From NCBI RefSeq assembly GCF_002005205.3, contig NZ_CP019701.2, forward strand, positions 1,488,001-1,552,000: a DNA stretch of 64,000 nt, written 5' to 3'. The stretch comes from Rhizobium rhizogenes (GTDB taxonomy: Bacteria; Pseudomonadota; Alphaproteobacteria; Rhizobiales; Rhizobiaceae). The position numbers and the translations under genes are program-made. Numbering within the stretch: the first letter of the stretch is position 1; each line of letters starts with the position of its first letter. The notes beneath the pieces were generated by a model. It saw nothing but the letters and a program-made list of their open reading frames with translations. It searched no databases and was not told where the DNA came from. Below are positions 28,238-36,411 of the stretch, in pieces.

Positions 28238-28437
28238 GAGTTCCCTCTTTCACCAACCGCCCATGCCTTCTTCGAGGCGTTTCAAACGGTCGCGGTCATT
28301 GTTCCCAATCCCGCATCAAAAAGTATGCAATGACACGCGATCAGAACTTATTGATAACGGTTTTGCTGCTGCGCACAACTGAAAAAGAAGCTGCTTAAAT
28401 GCAATTTGCACAAGCAATAAACGGCTTTACCTTTTTC

Positions 28438-29190
28438 CTATTTCGCACCGAGCGAGGGGAAAAACTGCAATATTCCACCGATGCAATAAAGATAGATGCC
28501 GCTCGCCACGAATGCGACCACCGCCCATGTCGGCGTTTCGAAATGCATCAGCAGCGAATAACCGCCAAGCGCGCACCAGATGAACACGACAGCGAGATTG
28601 AGCGGTCGCAATCGCTTCACCCGCACCGGATGCAGGAAGTTGATCGGCAGGAATGTCAGGAACACCGAGATGGTGACGACGGTCATGGCCGTGGTCGCGC
28701 TCGCATCCATGACGAACAGGGTAAACACCACCATGTTCCACACCACCGGAAAGCCGGAGAAGAAATATTCATCCGTCTTCATCCCCATATCGGCATAATA
28801 GATGGCGCTCGACACCACGATCATGCCGGCCGCCACGAAGGATAACGGCTCGCCGATCATGCCCTTTTGATAAAGCGCAAAGGCGGGCAGCAGCACATAG
28901 GTGACATAGTCGATGATATTGTCGAGCGTGTCGCCGGACCAGTTGGGCAGCACTTCTTTCACCCGCACCTTGCGGGCGATGGGTCCATCGATGCCATCCA
29001 CCAGAAGCGCAAGCCCGAGCCACCAGAACATGTCGACGAAGCGGTGTTCGGAAGCGGCAACGACGCCGAGAAAAGCCAGGAACGATCCCGACGCAGTCAA
29101 AATATGAACGGAAAAGGCGCGAATTTCCGCGTAGGGAACACGCTTGTAGTTGAAGATTTTCATGGTCAGCGTCTGCGCCCCGCTTTTCAT
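28438..29190 (-). CDS. pcs: Phosphatidylcholine synthase
   Basis: Inner-membrane enzyme that condenses CDP-diacylglycerol with choline to give phosphatidylcholine directly, a pathway typical of rhizobia and Agrobacterium. The CDP-alcohol phosphotransferase motif is visible near residues 65-95: DGIDGPIARKV, then GDTLDNIIDYVT. About eight membrane segments. The 250-residue length includes nine N-terminal residues that may not be made; the ATG at 29163 (MKIFNYKRVPYAE) matches homologues better. Phosphatidylcholine is known to be needed for virulence in A. tumefaciens. It is divergent from the UbiH-like gene. Confidence 0.95.
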   Translation of the reverse strand: MKSGAQTLTMKIFNYKRVPYAEIRAFSVHILTASGSFLAFLGVVAASEHRFVDMFWWLGLALLVDGIDGPIARKVRVKEVLPNWSGDTLDNIIDYVTYVLLPAFALYQKGMIGEPLSFVAAGMIVVSSAIYYADMGMKTDEYFFSGFPVVWNMVVFTLFVMDASATTAMTVVTISVFLTFLPINFLHPVRVKRLRPLNLAVVFIWCALGGYSLLMHFETPTWAVVAFVASGIYLYCIGGILQFFPSLGAK

Positions 29191-29372
29191 CCGCCCTGTT
29201 CATTCCGGTATGCGGCCATTCACCACGCTTTGCAACCGGCTCAATCCGCTTATCCTAAGACTAATATAGTGGCGCAACCAACGAATGTATGTGGCCGGAT
29301 GTTCCGGCGTCCAAGTGGATTTACCTGCGCAAAGCCTTTATGATGCTCTGGAAATAACAACGGATCAGGACC

Positions 29373-30581
29373 ATGAGACACTTCGATATCGCCATCACCG
29401 GTGCGGGACTTGCGGGCCAGATTGCCGCCATCGCGCTGGCGCGGGCCGGCCGCCATGTGGCGCTCGTCGCACCGTCCAGCGAAAGGAAGGACCAGCGCAC
29501 CACCGCACTCATGGACCAGTCGATCCGCTTCATGGACCGTCTCGGCCTGTGGTCACGCATAGCACCGTCGGCCGCCCGTCTTTCCACCATGCAGATCATC
29601 GACGGCACCGACCGGCTGCTGCGCGCGCCGACCGTGCAGTTCCGCTCTTCCGAAATCGGGCTCGATGCTTTCGGCTGGAATATTCCCAATGAGGCGCTGC
29701 TCGGCGTTCTCGGCGAGGCGGTGGAGCAGGAACACAATATTACCCGTCTTACCGCCTCCGCTGAAACGATCGACATCGGCAACGACCGTATCTCCGTAAC
29801 GCTGGCGGACGGTGAAACGCTCTCCGCCGATTTTCTGATCGGCGCGGATGGCAGGAAATCGATGGTGCGGGACACGGCCGGCATCGGGGCCAAATCCTGG
29901 TCCTACCCGCAGACCGCCATCGTCCTGAACTTCGGCCACGGCAGGCCGCATGGCAATGTCTCGACGGAATTCCACACCCCCACCGGGCCCTTCACCCAGG
30001 TTCCCCTGCCCGGCAACCGTTCCAGCCTCGTCTGGGTCGTCACGCCGGAGCAGGCCAGGGAGCTGACGGCCTTGCCGCTGGAAGCGCTGAGCCTGAAGGT
30101 CGAGGAACGCATGCAATCCATGCTCGGCGCGGTTACCGTCGAAGACAGCGTGCAGGCATGGCCGCTGTCTTCCATGACGGCGCACCGCTTCGGCAAGGGC
30201 CGCGTGGCCCTGATCGGCGAAGCCGCGCATGGTTTCCCGCCCATCGGCGCGCAGGGGCTGAACCTCAGCCTGCGCGACATCATTGCGCTCACCGAACTGC
30301 TGGGCGCCGTCTCCGACCGGCCGATCGCGGCGGACGCCGGCAGCAGCTTCGACCGCAGGCGGCGGGCGGATGTCTATAGCCGCACACTCAGCGTCGATCT
30401 CTTGAACCGCTCGCTGCTTTCCGACTTTTTACCGGTGCAGATGGCGCGTGCCGCCGGCCTGCATGTGCTCTCCGGCATCGGCACGCTCAGAAGCATGGTC
30501 ATGCGCGAAGGCATCGAGCCGGGCCGCGGGCTGAAGGCCCTGCCCTCGCTGCTGTTCGGCAGCTTCAAAAAGGCTGGATGA
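29373..30581 (+). CDS. UbiH/UbiF-family FAD monooxygenase (probable ubiquinone hydroxylase)
   Basis: A 402-residue flavoprotein hydroxylase. The Rossmann FAD motif ITGAGLAGQIAAIALARAG starts at residue 8, the DGADG-like motif is LIGADGRKSMVRD near 150, and the second FAD segment VALIGEAAHGFPPIGAQGLNLSLRD is near 275. This family hydroxylates the ubiquinone ring; which position is attacked cannot be told from sequence. Its 3' end overlaps the convergent AEC gene by 17 bases. Confidence 0.9.
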   Translation: MRHFDIAITGAGLAGQIAAIALARAGRHVALVAPSSERKDQRTTALMDQSIRFMDRLGLWSRIAPSAARLSTMQIIDGTDRLLRAPTVQFRSSEIGLDAFGWNIPNEALLGVLGEAVEQEHNITRLTASAETIDIGNDRISVTLADGETLSADFLIGADGRKSMVRDTAGIGAKSWSYPQTAIVLNFGHGRPHGNVSTEFHTPTGPFTQVPLPGNRSSLVWVVTPEQARELTALPLEALSLKVEERMQSMLGAVTVEDSVQAWPLSSMTAHRFGKGRVALIGEAAHGFPPIGAQGLNLSLRDIIALTELLGAVSDRPIAADAGSSFDRRRRADVYSRTLSVDLLNRSLLSDFLPVQMARAAGLHVLSGIGTLRSMVMREGIEPGRGLKALPSLLFGSFKKAG

Positions 30582-31503
30582 AATAAACCACGCCCGTCAG
30601 CGTGAAGACCGACAGCACCGTCGAAATCAGGATCGTCGCCGAAGCCCGCTCCTGCCAGACATGATATTGCTGACCGATGACGAAGACATTCGTCGCGGTC
30701 GGCAGCGCGGCGAGCAGCACGGCGGAATAAATCCACACCGGCTCGAAGCGTCCGAGCGATGACAGGACGAGATAAGCGGCAAGCGGATGCAAGATCAGCT
30801 TTGCTGGCACAATATAGCTGATCTCCACCGGAACCCGTTTCATGGGCCGAAGCGCCAGCGTCACGCCCATGGCAAACAGCGCGCAGGGAGCTGCCGATTG
30901 CGCCAGATAATCCACCAGCCGCTGCACCGCCTCCGGCGGCTGCCATGACAGCGAAGCGGCAAGAAATCCGGCAATCACCGAGACGATGAACGGGTGAGTG
31001 ATGACCTTGCGCGCCACATCCAGCGCAAGCCTTCCAGCCGAGCGCTTGTCGCCGCCCGCAACCGCCATCATCGCCGGTGCGACGATGAAGTGCGCGGCGT
31101 TTTCAAGGCAGACGATCAGCGCCACCGGCACCGCCGCCCTTTCGCCAAGCGCCAGAAGCGCAAGCCCCGGCCCCATATAGCCGATATTGCCGTAACTTGC
31201 CGCGAAACTCTGGATCGTGGTTTCAGCGAGGCTGTTTTTCCGCACGAACCGGCCGATCAGGAACACCAGCAGAAAAATGCCATAGGTGCAGGCAAGGCTG
31301 GCGGCGACGAAATCCATGCGCGCCAGCTCTTCCACCGGCGTCTTTGAAACAAGCTTGAAAAACAGGGCCGGCAGCGCGGCATAGATGATGAAGGTATTCA
31401 ACCAGCCCATCGCCTCGACCGGCTGCTTCGTTATGCGCGCTGCGCCATAACCGATGAAGATCAGGCCGAAAAACGGCAACAGCAGTCCGACGATACCCGT
31501 CAC
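30565..31503 (-). CDS. AEC-family (auxin efflux carrier type) transporter
   Basis: A 312-residue inner-membrane protein with ten hydrophobic segments. The pattern of the Mem_trans/AEC family is seen (LLLPFFGLIFIGYGAARI, FAASYGNIGYMGPGLAL). Despite the name, bacterial members move dicarboxylates and other acids; the substrate is unknown. It ends inside the convergent UbiH-like gene (overlap 30565-30581). Confidence 0.88.
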   Translation of the reverse strand: MTGIVGLLLPFFGLIFIGYGAARITKQPVEAMGWLNTFIIYAALPALFFKLVSKTPVEELARMDFVAASLACTYGIFLLVFLIGRFVRKNSLAETTIQSFAASYGNIGYMGPGLALLALGERAAVPVALIVCLENAAHFIVAPAMMAVAGGDKRSAGRLALDVARKVITHPFIVSVIAGFLAASLSWQPPEAVQRLVDYLAQSAAPCALFAMGVTLALRPMKRVPVEISYIVPAKLILHPLAAYLVLSSLGRFEPVWIYSAVLLAALPTATNVFVIGQQYHVWQERASATILISTVLSVFTLTGVVYFIQPF

Positions 31504-31537
31504 TATGTTTCCCCCGCAAGCAACTCCAGCGGGAGGC

Positions 31538-32284
31538 TTAGCCGATTTTCATCAGGATCGGAAAGGTCTCCTGGAACCAGATCGCCACATTGGTGATAAA
31601 ACCGGACATGAAAGCGAGACCGGTGAGCACCAGCAATACGCCAAGCAGCTTCTCCACGAGACCGAGATGGCGGCGGAAACGGACGAGGAAACGCATGAAG
31701 GAACCGGAAAACGCCGCCGCGATCCAGAACGGCACGGCTAGGCCCAGCGAATAGACCGCAAGCAGCGCCGCACCGTCACCAACCGTATCCCGCGAAGCGG
31801 CAACACCGAGGATCGCCCCCAGAACCGGGCCGATGCAGGGCGTCCAGCCGAAAGCGAAGGCGAGACCCATGACATAGGCCCCGGAAAGCGTGGCCGGCTT
31901 GCCCGCCCCCTGAAATCGCGCCTCGCGCGAAAACAGGCCGATGCGGAACACGCCGAGGAAATTCAGACCCATGAGGATAATGATGAAACCGCCGATCTTG
32001 GCGAGAATATCGAGATTCTGGCGCAAAAGCGTGCCGATCGTCGAGGCCCCGGCCCCAAGCGCCACGAAAACGGTGGCGAAACCGAGCGTGAAGAAGAAAG
32101 CCGAAAACAGCACGGCCCTGCGGATCTCCGGCCGCGGCGCGGTCTCCTCCGTCCTGAACTGCTCGACCGAGACACCCGCCATATAACAGAGATAAGGCGG
32201 CACCAGCGGCAGCACACAGGGCGACAGAAACGAAAGAGCGCCGGCCAGAAGCGCGCTGAACAGGGAAATATCGGCAATCGACAA
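31538..32284 (-). CDS. ccdA: Cytochrome c biogenesis protein CcdA
   Basis: Moves reducing power from cytosolic thioredoxin across the inner membrane to periplasmic partners of cytochrome c maturation. About six membrane helices; the redox cysteines lie in LSPCVLPLVPPYLCYMAG near the N-terminus and in FGWTPCIGPVLGAILG near the middle. I chose the TTG at 32284, six bases after GGAG, which gives the usual short N-terminus; the frame stays open to an ATG at 32341. It lies 34 bp after the AEC gene's start region on the same strand, upstream of it in transcription. Confidence 0.88.
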   Translation of the reverse strand: MSIADISLFSALLAGALSFLSPCVLPLVPPYLCYMAGVSVEQFRTEETAPRPEIRRAVLFSAFFFTLGFATVFVALGAGASTIGTLLRQNLDILAKIGGFIIILMGLNFLGVFRIGLFSREARFQGAGKPATLSGAYVMGLAFAFGWTPCIGPVLGAILGVAASRDTVGDGAALLAVYSLGLAVPFWIAAAFSGSFMRFLVRFRRHLGLVEKLLGVLLVLTGLAFMSGFITNVAIWFQETFPILMKIG

Positions 32285-32499
32285 GAGGAACTCCGCATCC
32301 CGCAAAGCGACCACGATTTTGAAGATTCGCCGGCACTTCACGCTTCATTTTCATGCATGTCATTGCTGCAAAAGGATTTCACCCGTCTGGCCGACATGTC
32401 TGAAGCCGGTTTTATCCCCAGCTGCCCCCTCTCTCCAATCACCTTTTCGGGGGTGCGACAAAAAAAACCGGATTGATTGTAGAAAGCGCTTTTTTTGGG

Positions 32500-32528
32500 T
32501 TGACCGAACGGATCGCTCTACATATGTT
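32500..32528 (+). promoter_or_regulatory. Promoter of tRNA-Lys
   Basis: TTGACC (32500-32505), 17 bases, then TATGTT (32523-32528). The tRNA begins 37 bases downstream of the -10 box. A T-rich run lies just upstream of the -35, which may act as an UP-like element. Confidence 0.7.
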
Positions 32529-32565
32529 CCGCGCACTTCCGAAGGGCAAATCAGCCCCGACACGG

Positions 32566-32641
32566 GAGAGCGTAGCTCAGCCGGTAGAGCAACTGACTTT
32601 TAATCAGTAGGTCCAGGGTTCGAATCCCTGCGCTCTCACCA
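32566..32641 (+). tRNA. tRNA-Lys (TTT anticodon)
   Basis: A 76-base cloverleaf: acceptor GAGAGCG pairs with CGCTCTC, the anticodon arm ACTGA-CTTTTAA-TCAGT shows TTT, and the T arm has GGTTCGAATCC. The genomic CCA is encoded at 32639-32641. It marks the left border of an accessory-looking patch. Confidence 0.97.
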
Positions 32642-32753
32642 ACAAAATCAAGCACTTACCGTTACCTGCTGAAGCACGCAGGAATCATCCTCCGCAGCCT
32701 GAGAGATGAAATGATTTCGCATAGCGATAACCGGGGCGGCAAATTCCGGCGGT

Positions 32754-32843
32754 TATCTGACCGCCACGCTCAGCGCAATTGTCAACGGCCATAAGCAGAG
32801 GCAGATCGGCAAGCTCTTGCCGTGGAATTGTCCCGTCGCGTAG
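32754..32843 (+). pseudogene. Remnant of an IS66-family transposase C-terminus
   Basis: Only about 29 codons and a stop remain. They read YLTATLSAIVNGHK and then QIGKLLPWN, which resembles the C-terminal helical end of IS66 TnpC proteins (usual end YLTDVL..I.GH....I..LLPWN). Upstream the frame gives no further transposase sequence, and no terminal inverted repeat is obvious. The identification is by recognition and short, so moderate. Confidence 0.55.
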
Positions 32844-32917
32844 CGTCTGCCCAGCAATCGTATTCAGCCCAAAGCAGCCTGCACGCAGCGTTCCTGTGCG
32901 CAACCGTCCAAAGCGCG

Positions 32918-33301
32918 CTAATCCACCGAGCTGTCGGCCGCCTTCGAACGGTTGCGCTCAACCTCGGCGATATTCTGCAAAACCCACGCGGTAAGCTGCG
33001 TGAGAGGTTCGGCGAGAGACTTACCAAGGGTGGTCAAGCTGTATTCCACCTGCGGGGGGATCGTGGGGTAGACCCTTCTCGAAACGAGGCCGTCATTCTC
33101 CAGGGCGCGGAGCGTTCTCGTCAGCATTTGCTGGCTGATGCCCCCGATAGCCCTGCGCAGCTCATTGAACCGTTTTGGGCCGTCGAGCAGCATCGTAATC
33201 GTCATGATGGTCCACTTGTCACCGATGCGGCCAAGCATCTGGCTGATGGGGCGGCAATCCGCGCTCGTTCCCGGTTGTTGCGGTGGGGTGGGTAAATCCA
33301 T
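32918..33301 (-). CDS. HxlR-family (MarR-like) transcription regulator
   Basis: A 127-residue winged-helix protein starting MDLPTPP at 33301. Typical HxlR sequence: MLGRIGDKWTIMTITMLLDGPKRFNELRRAIGGISQ then MLTRTLRALENDGLV. The frame extends to 33355 but those residues fit no homologue. It is divergent from the SDR gene at 33392; HxlR proteins usually control the adjacent divergent gene, often sensing aldehydes or oxidants. An inverted repeat lies between them. Confidence 0.88.
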   Translation of the reverse strand: MDLPTPPQQPGTSADCRPISQMLGRIGDKWTIMTITMLLDGPKRFNELRRAIGGISQQMLTRTLRALENDGLVSRRVYPTIPPQVEYSLTTLGKSLAEPLTQLTAWVLQNIAEVERNRSKAADSSVD

Positions 33302-33342
33302 GTGACCAGGCCCTAAAATTATGCGTTCTTGTGCTTTTGACA

Positions 33343-33353
33343 GTCTAACAGAC
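33343..33353. promoter_or_regulatory. Inverted repeat in the HxlR/SDR intergenic region
   Basis: GTCT-AAC-AGAC follows directly after TTGACA (33337-33342), a good -35 for the plus strand. It is a candidate HxlR operator. A matching -10 at the right distance is not obvious. Confidence 0.4.
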
Positions 33354-33391
33354 ATATCTAGTCACGAAAACATACCATCATAGGAGATGTC

Positions 33392-34120
33392 ATGACTGAC
33401 AGGAAAACAATTGCAATCTTCGGAGCCGGGACCGGGCTTGGCGCGTCCGTCGCAAGACGTTACGGCAAGGCTGGATTCCGCGTCGCCCTTGTCGCCCGTA
33501 ATGCCCAATCACTCGGCCAAAGGATAGCCGAGCTATCGGCGCAGGATGTGGATGCCACGGCCTTCCCAGCCGACCTCAATGAGATTGATGCAATCCCGGC
33601 CCTGACTCGCGAGATTGAACAGAAGTCAGGTCCTATCCACACCGCAATCTTTGCGCCTCTCGGCAACTTCCGCATGCTTCCAGCGGTCGACCTGACAGCA
33701 GCTTCACTCAAGGAACTCGTCAACATTCTGACCCTGGCTCCGGTTGAGGTTGTTCGGGCCGTGCTGCCGGGGATGCTCGCTCGCGGCGACGGAGCGATCA
33801 TCGTCGCGGATGGTCTTTCGGCCGTGACGCCAATGCCGGGGATGAGCGGCCCAGGTCCCGCATTTGCCGCCACGCGCAACTACATTCTGGGTCTTCACGA
33901 GGAGATCAAGGAGCACGGCGTATTCGCCGGAATGCTCCACATTGGTGCGATGATCGACAACTCCACGGGCCTTCGTGTAGCAGCGGCCAATGGCCTGCCA
34001 GTCGATGACCCGCGCTTCGCTACCATCAATCCTGACGTGCTTGCCGAGGAAATCTGGTCGCTCGCAACCGGGCGCTCCCGTGCCGAGTCGATCCTGCCTG
34101 CCGAACATGCCGCGCATTGA
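33392..34120 (+). CDS. Short-chain dehydrogenase/reductase
   Basis: A 242-residue Rossmann-fold oxidoreductase starting with FGAGTGLGASVARRYG, the TGxxxGxG-type cofactor loop. The usual SDR catalytic Tyr-x-x-x-Lys is replaced near residue 150-170 (SGPGPAFAATRNYILGLHEE), so it is an atypical member and its activity is uncertain. The ATG has GGAG seven bases upstream. It is divergent from the HxlR regulator and ends at a terminator. Confidence 0.85.
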   Translation: MTDRKTIAIFGAGTGLGASVARRYGKAGFRVALVARNAQSLGQRIAELSAQDVDATAFPADLNEIDAIPALTREIEQKSGPIHTAIFAPLGNFRMLPAVDLTAASLKELVNILTLAPVEVVRAVLPGMLARGDGAIIVADGLSAVTPMPGMSGPGPAFAATRNYILGLHEEIKEHGVFAGMLHIGAMIDNSTGLRVAAANGLPVDDPRFATINPDVLAEEIWSLATGRSRAESILPAEHAAH

Positions 34121-34135
34121 GCAATATCATCATTG

Positions 34136-34168
34136 AAAGGGGCAGCGGTATCACCGCTACCCCTTTTT
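34136..34168 (+). terminator. Terminator after the SDR gene
   Basis: AAAGGGG-C-AGCGGT, loop ATC, ACCGCT-A-CCCCTTTTT: a stem of about 12 pairs with one C-A mismatch, followed by T residues. It also separates the convergent LysR gene. Confidence 0.85.
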
Positions 34169-34268
34169 CAAAAGGGCTCTGCTACCTTCGACGAATAATG
34201 GGTGCTGCGTCCTCGGCTTGCTGTCCGAGGCTGAAGGCGCAACGCCTGTGGAAGAACGCAGGAGTTCG

Positions 34269-35186
34269 TCAGACGATTGGCTTCGTCTGTTTGCGAAGCA
34301 TGGAGCACGCATCGATGAAGGCGCGCAGCTTCGGTTGGCTTTGAGCCGCCCTGGTGAAATAGAGGAACAGACCGTCTCCCCCGGGAGAGTAGTCGAGTAG
34401 TGCAGGTTCGAGCAGTCCCTGCGCAAGTTCTCCGGACGTATGGAAGGTCGAGGAATAGATCAATCCGAGGCCCTGGGTTGCAAATTGCCGCATGAGCTCA
34501 CCGTCGTTGACTGTGAGTGGTCCATCGGGCTCGATACGCAATGTCTGGCCGTCATCCAGAAACTCCCACCTGTAGATGTCGCCTTTTTCAGGACGCCGGA
34601 AGCGGATGCATTTGTGCCGGGTGAGTTCGCCGGGAGTATCGGGTTTGCCGTACTTTTCGAAATATTCCGGAGATCCGAAGACGGCCCAGTTGAAAGGCGG
34701 CGACAATCTGATCGCTATCATGTCCTGCGGCACATAAGATCCGAGCAATATTCCCGCGTCATATCCCTGAGCAACGAAGTCATGGTGCTGATTGCTGACG
34801 GTGACATCCACGTTCACGAGAGGCCAGGTTCTACGGAACAGGGGCATCACAGGCTCAAGGACATGCGGAATGGCAAGTCTTTCCATGATGAGCCGTAGCG
34901 TCCCGGAGGGCTCGAGCGCTGACTGCAACGTCTCCTCGAAACTCGATTCGATCAAATGAGCCGCCGGACCGACCTTTGAAAGAAGCCGCTCGCCTGCCTC
35001 GGTCATCGACATCTTCCTCGTCGTGCGATGAAAGAGAGGGGTGGCAAGCCTGCGCTCCAGCTTCTGCAAAGCCTGACTGATCGCGCCCGGTGTTACCCCC
35101 AGCTCCAGCGCAGCTTTTCGGATGCTTTTATGCTTCGCGATTGCCAGGAATTCAGACAATCCATCGAAGGCATCATGACGAGTCAT
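34269..35186 (-). CDS. LysR-family transcription regulator
   Basis: A 305-residue regulator. The helix-turn-helix occupies about residues 8-65 (ELGVTPGAISQALQKLERRL), followed by a LysR substrate-binding domain (about 90-290) of the type found in the CrgA/PA2267-like group. It is divergent from the exported PfpI-family gene, with a T-N11-A palindrome in between, so it probably controls that gene and itself. Confidence 0.92.
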   Translation of the reverse strand: MTRHDAFDGLSEFLAIAKHKSIRKAALELGVTPGAISQALQKLERRLATPLFHRTTRKMSMTEAGERLLSKVGPAAHLIESSFEETLQSALEPSGTLRLIMERLAIPHVLEPVMPLFRRTWPLVNVDVTVSNQHHDFVAQGYDAGILLGSYVPQDMIAIRLSPPFNWAVFGSPEYFEKYGKPDTPGELTRHKCIRFRRPEKGDIYRWEFLDDGQTLRIEPDGPLTVNDGELMRQFATQGLGLIYSSTFHTSGELAQGLLEPALLDYSPGGDGLFLYFTRAAQSQPKLRAFIDACSMLRKQTKPIV

Positions 35187-35249
35187 CTCGTGATCCAGCT
35201 TTCCCGTTCGAAACGTGGCACATTGCGCTAGAAGCAGGATAATGAAGCT

Positions 35250-35272
35250 TTTCTAAACAATCCATATAGAAA
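35250..35272. promoter_or_regulatory. LysR-type binding box
   Basis: TTTCTA, 11 bases, TAGAAA: a perfect six-base dyad of the T-N11-A class. It lies 63 bp upstream of the LysR start and 67 bp upstream of the PfpI-like start, in the place expected for the recognition site of the divergent regulator. Confidence 0.75.
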
Positions 35273-35339
35273 CATGGCACTTATTTTTCTAATCGAGGCC
35301 AGACATATCAGGGGCGTATCAACAAACCGAGGAATGGAT

Positions 35340-36113
35340 ATGTCTCTTTTCAACCAAGTCGCCGGTGTCTGCGTCGCCATCGTTACTTTTGTGGCGCTAC
35401 CTGCTCACTCATTCGCCCAGCAGGCCGAGGTGGCAGCGAAGAAAATTCTAATCGTCGTGTCGAGCCTGGACAAGAAAACGCCCGAACTCGTCGGCGGATA
35501 CTGGTTCCCTGAACTCACTCATCCCGTAGAAGTGTTTGATGAAGCCGGGATCGATTTCGACATTGCGAGCCCCAAGGGCGGGCTGTCTCCCTTCGATGGG
35601 TTCGATCTGAAGGATCCGGCAACACTTGCATTCTGGACAAACCCGGATCACCGCAACAAAATCGCCAACTCGATCAAGCTGTCCGACGTCGACACCTCAC
35701 AATATGCCGCCGTCCAGCTCGTCGGTGGTCATGGCCCGATGTGGGATTTTGTCGACGATGCGGACCTTCAGGATATTGTCCGGAAGATTTACGAGAACAA
35801 CGGCATCGTCAGCGCCGTCTGCCATGGCCCGGCGGGCCTTCTCAATGTCAGGCTGAGCAACGGTGAAAGCCTGATCAAGGGGCGTCAGCTGACGGGCTTT
35901 ACAGCGGAAGAGGAAGCTTTCCGCCAATACGACAAGATTGTCCCTTTCGAGCTTGAAGCCGCGCTGAAGAACGCAGGCGCAACTTTCGAGGAGGCGCCGA
36001 TTTTCGAGAACAAGGTCGTCGTCGACGGCCGCCTGATTACAGGTCAGAACCCGGCGTCCGCCAAGGCTTTCGCCGAGGCCATCGTGAAGGCGCTTGAGAC
36101 CAGAACGCAATAA
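35340..36113 (+). CDS. Exported DJ-1/PfpI-family protein (class I glutamine amidotransferase-like)
   Basis: A 257-residue protein with a signal peptide (MSLFNQVAGVCVAIVTFVAL, cut near SFAQQ) and a DJ-1/PfpI domain. The nucleophile elbow is AVCHGPAGLLN near residue 165, with Cys followed by His, and an upstream acidic residue in FPELTHPVEVF. This matches the Hsp31-like chaperone/glyoxalase subgroup. An exported form is unusual. I chose 35340 because GAGGA lies six bases upstream. It is divergent from the LysR gene. Confidence 0.85.
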   Translation: MSLFNQVAGVCVAIVTFVALPAHSFAQQAEVAAKKILIVVSSLDKKTPELVGGYWFPELTHPVEVFDEAGIDFDIASPKGGLSPFDGFDLKDPATLAFWTNPDHRNKIANSIKLSDVDTSQYAAVQLVGGHGPMWDFVDDADLQDIVRKIYENNGIVSAVCHGPAGLLNVRLSNGESLIKGRQLTGFTAEEEAFRQYDKIVPFELEAALKNAGATFEEAPIFENKVVVDGRLITGQNPASAKAFAEAIVKALETRTQ

Positions 36114-36128
36114 TCCACAGCGGCGCAA

Positions 36129-36160
36129 GGTGTCACGCTTTTCTTTTCAAGCGTGACACC
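36129..36160 (+). terminator. Strong hairpin after the PfpI-like gene
   Basis: GGTGTCACGCTT and AAGCGTGACACC form a perfect 12-pair stem around eight bases, 15 bases after the stop. There is no T tract after it, but T residues fill the loop. Confidence 0.65.
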
Positions 36161-36411
36161 ACCATGCTCCGTATAGAAGCGTTCGAAAAGATAACCCGTA
36201 TTCTCCAACCCAGGTCAGGGCCGCGATGCCCGGCTGTCGAAGACCACAGGGCATTCTGGAAGGTCGCTTGTTACAATCCGGGTTTCCATTTGGCTCTGTT
36301 GACCCAGCCAATGCCGCTGTCACCAGGCGGGCATTCACCATCATGCTGGTCGGGCAATACTGCGATCAGGAACCACAACAAAACCGGGGAAGGCGCAGGA
36401 ACACCCCGCCC

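Noticed and set aside
32685..33295. Open frames on both strands around the IS66 remnant and the HxlR gene
   Set aside because: The minus frame at 32685-32903 is the antisense of the transposase end, a known source of false proteins. The plus frame at 32822-33295 is antisense to the HxlR gene.
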